Source: Robiginitomaculum sp. (GTDB lineage Bacteria; Pseudomonadota; Alphaproteobacteria; Caulobacterales; Maricaulaceae). Taken from it: 7,285 nt of DNA. Location: assembly GCA_027071965.1 (NCBI GenBank), contig JALSYJ010000312.1, positions 1 to 7,285 of the forward strand, read 5' to 3'. Within the stretch, counting starts at the first letter, position 1, and every line of letters begins with the position of its first letter. The translations under genes and the position numbers were made by a program. The notes under the pieces were generated by a model that searched no databases, was not told the origin of the DNA, and saw nothing but the letters and a program-made list of their open reading frames with translations. Of this stretch, positions 6,105 through 7,285 are shown piece by piece.

Positions 6105-7285
6105 GAACAAGAAGAACTTTCGACCAAAAGCGCGCCGGGTAAAGGGGTTTGAAGATCGCTCTGGTGCTGTTTTGCGCTCGGAACAACAATTGCTTGGCGC
6201 CGCAGCAAGTGTCTTTGATGCTCACGGGTTTGAACCATTGGCCACGCCTTCTTTTGAATATGCCGATGCTCTGGGCAAGTTTCTGCCTGATGAAGAGCGT
6301 CCCAATGAAGGAGTATTTGCCATTGAAGATGATGATCGGCAATGGCTGGCCTTGCGTTATGATCATACGGCACCTTTGGCCCGGTTTGTGGCACAGAATT
6401 ATGATGGACTGGCCAAGCCTTTTCGCAGATATGCAATGGGATCGGTGTGGCGCAATGAAAAGCCGGGGCCGGGTAGGTTTCGTGAATTTATCCAGATAGA
6501 TGCCGATACCGTAGGCAGCAAAAACCCTGCCGCTGATGCCGAGATAATATTATTGGCTGCCGAAGTTATGCGAGCCATACCGGCAATATCCAGCAATTTC
6601 ACCATCAATATCAATGATCGCCGTCTGCTTGATGTCTTGCTAACAGATATCGGTATTGCCCAGAATGAGGCTGGAGCTTTGCAAAAAGGCATTGTGGTGC
6701 GCGCCATTGACAAGCTGGATCGTCTTGGCGAGCGCGGAGTTGAGCTACTGCTTGGTGACGGGCGCAAGGACGAAAGCGGCGACTTTACCAAGGGTGCCGG
6801 ATTGTCACCTGCTGATATTGAAACGGTTTTGCGCTTTACAAGAACCGGGTGTGATCAACGCACAGACACGTTATCTGCTTTGCAAGGTCTGCTTGGAACA
6901 TCGGAATCTGCCAGTTCAGCCCTTAACGAGTTAAAGCTGATTGATAATTTGCTTGAAAAATACGGACTTAACAGCCAGCAGGCACGCTTTGAACCATCTA
7001 TTGTGCGCGGACTTGGCTATTATACCGGGCCGGTGTTTGAGGCAGATATCACTTTGCAGACCACAGATGACAAGGGTCGGCCTGTCCGTTTTGGATCCGT
7101 TGGCGGTGGCGGTAGATATGATGGCCTTGTCGCCAGGTTCAAAGGCGTGGAAGTTCCGGCAACCGGATTTTCATTTGGTATTTCCCGTCTGGCGGCAATG
7201 CTGGCAGGTTTTGCAAGTAAAGACGAACATCACAATGGGCCAGTGGTGGTTCTGGCGCTGGAGCCTGAACATATGGACAGCTATT
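6097..7285 (+). CDS. hisS: Histidyl-tRNA synthetase, 3' end cut by window
   Basis: Class II aminoacyl-tRNA synthetase that charges tRNA-His with histidine. The first 396 codons are present and the frame is still open at the window edge; alphaproteobacterial forms run to about 500 aa, so most of the C-terminal anticodon-binding domain is missing. It is the divergent alphaproteobacterial type: FEYADALGKFLPDEERPNEG at 53-72, then LRYDHTAPLAR at 86-96. Motif 2 is VWRNEKPGPGRFREF at 117-131, with Arg119 and Arg127 as likely ATP contacts. The histidine-specific loop is RGLGYYTGPVFE at 304-315 with Arg304, Tyr308 and Tyr309. The motif 3 region includes GGGGRYDG at 336-343 and GFSFGISRL at 357-365. 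The ATG overlaps the pgi stop (ATGAGTAA), with only a weak AAGG-like site upstream, so translation is probably coupled to pgi. The motifs favour HisRS over the HisZ paralogue because the active site is intact. Confidence 0.95.
   Translation, partial: MSKNKKNFRPKARRVKGFEDRSGAVLRSEQQLLGAAASVFDAHGFEPLATPSFEYADALGKFLPDEERPNEGVFAIEDDDRQWLALRYDHTAPLARFVAQNYDGLAKPFRRYAMGSVWRNEKPGPGRFREFIQIDADTVGSKNPAADAEIILLAAEVMRAIPAISSNFTININDRRLLDVLLTDIGIAQNEAGALQKGIVVRAIDKLDRLGERGVELLLGDGRKDESGDFTKGAGLSPADIETVLRFTRTGCDQRTDTLSALQGLLGTSESASSALNELKLIDNLLEKYGLNSQQARFEPSIVRGLGYYTGPVFEADITLQTTDDKGRPVRFGSVGGGGRYDGLVARFKGVEVPATGFSFGISRLAAMLAGFASKDEHHNGPVVVLALEPEHMDSY

Noticed and set aside
5969..6436. Minus-strand ORF across the pgi/hisS junction
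   Set aside because: It lies antisense to two clear genes with intact motifs, and its product has no domain pattern.

Overview
The window looks like chromosomal core sequence from an alphaproteobacterium, most likely of Hyphomicrobiales (Rhizobiales) type. Four things point there: an lptC-lptA-lptB cluster next to a short RNase D, a histidyl-tRNA synthetase of the divergent alphaproteobacterial type, an intergenic palindrome that resembles (from memory) repeats common in rhizobial and Brucella-like genomes, and GC content in the high 40s by eye. No plasmid, phage, transposase, CRISPR or RNA gene is visible.

Left half (about 1-3530), all on the minus strand. Reading right to left, the genes are a class I SAM-dependent methyltransferase, a stand-alone RNase D (rnd), lptC, lptA and lptB. 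lptC and lptA overlap by 8 nt and lptB follows after about 65 nt. LptC (bitopic inner-membrane protein), LptA (periplasmic bridge) and LptB (cytoplasmic ATPase) are parts of the machine that moves lipopolysaccharide from the inner to the outer membrane. The stop codon of lptB overlaps a Shine-Dalgarno-like AGGAG at the left edge, so another minus-strand gene probably follows just outside; rpoN is the usual one in this gene order.

Middle (3528-3939) is a 412-bp stretch with no convincing conventional gene. It carries two related palindromic repeat copies, one compact and one with a longer centre, and a possible tiny plus-strand membrane peptide. A minus-strand gene for an unrecognised membrane-anchored or exported protein of 176 residues follows (3940-4470).

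Right part (4536-7285), plus strand, diverges from that gene across a 65-bp spacer. It holds pgi (glucose-6-phosphate isomerase, complete) and hisS (histidyl-tRNA synthetase, cut by the window edge), which overlap by 8 nt.

I see no clear new multi-gene system. The observations most worth checking are the palindromic repeats, a hairpin predicted to cover the rnd start, the tiny membrane ORF, and the HisRS subtype with its implication for tRNA-His.
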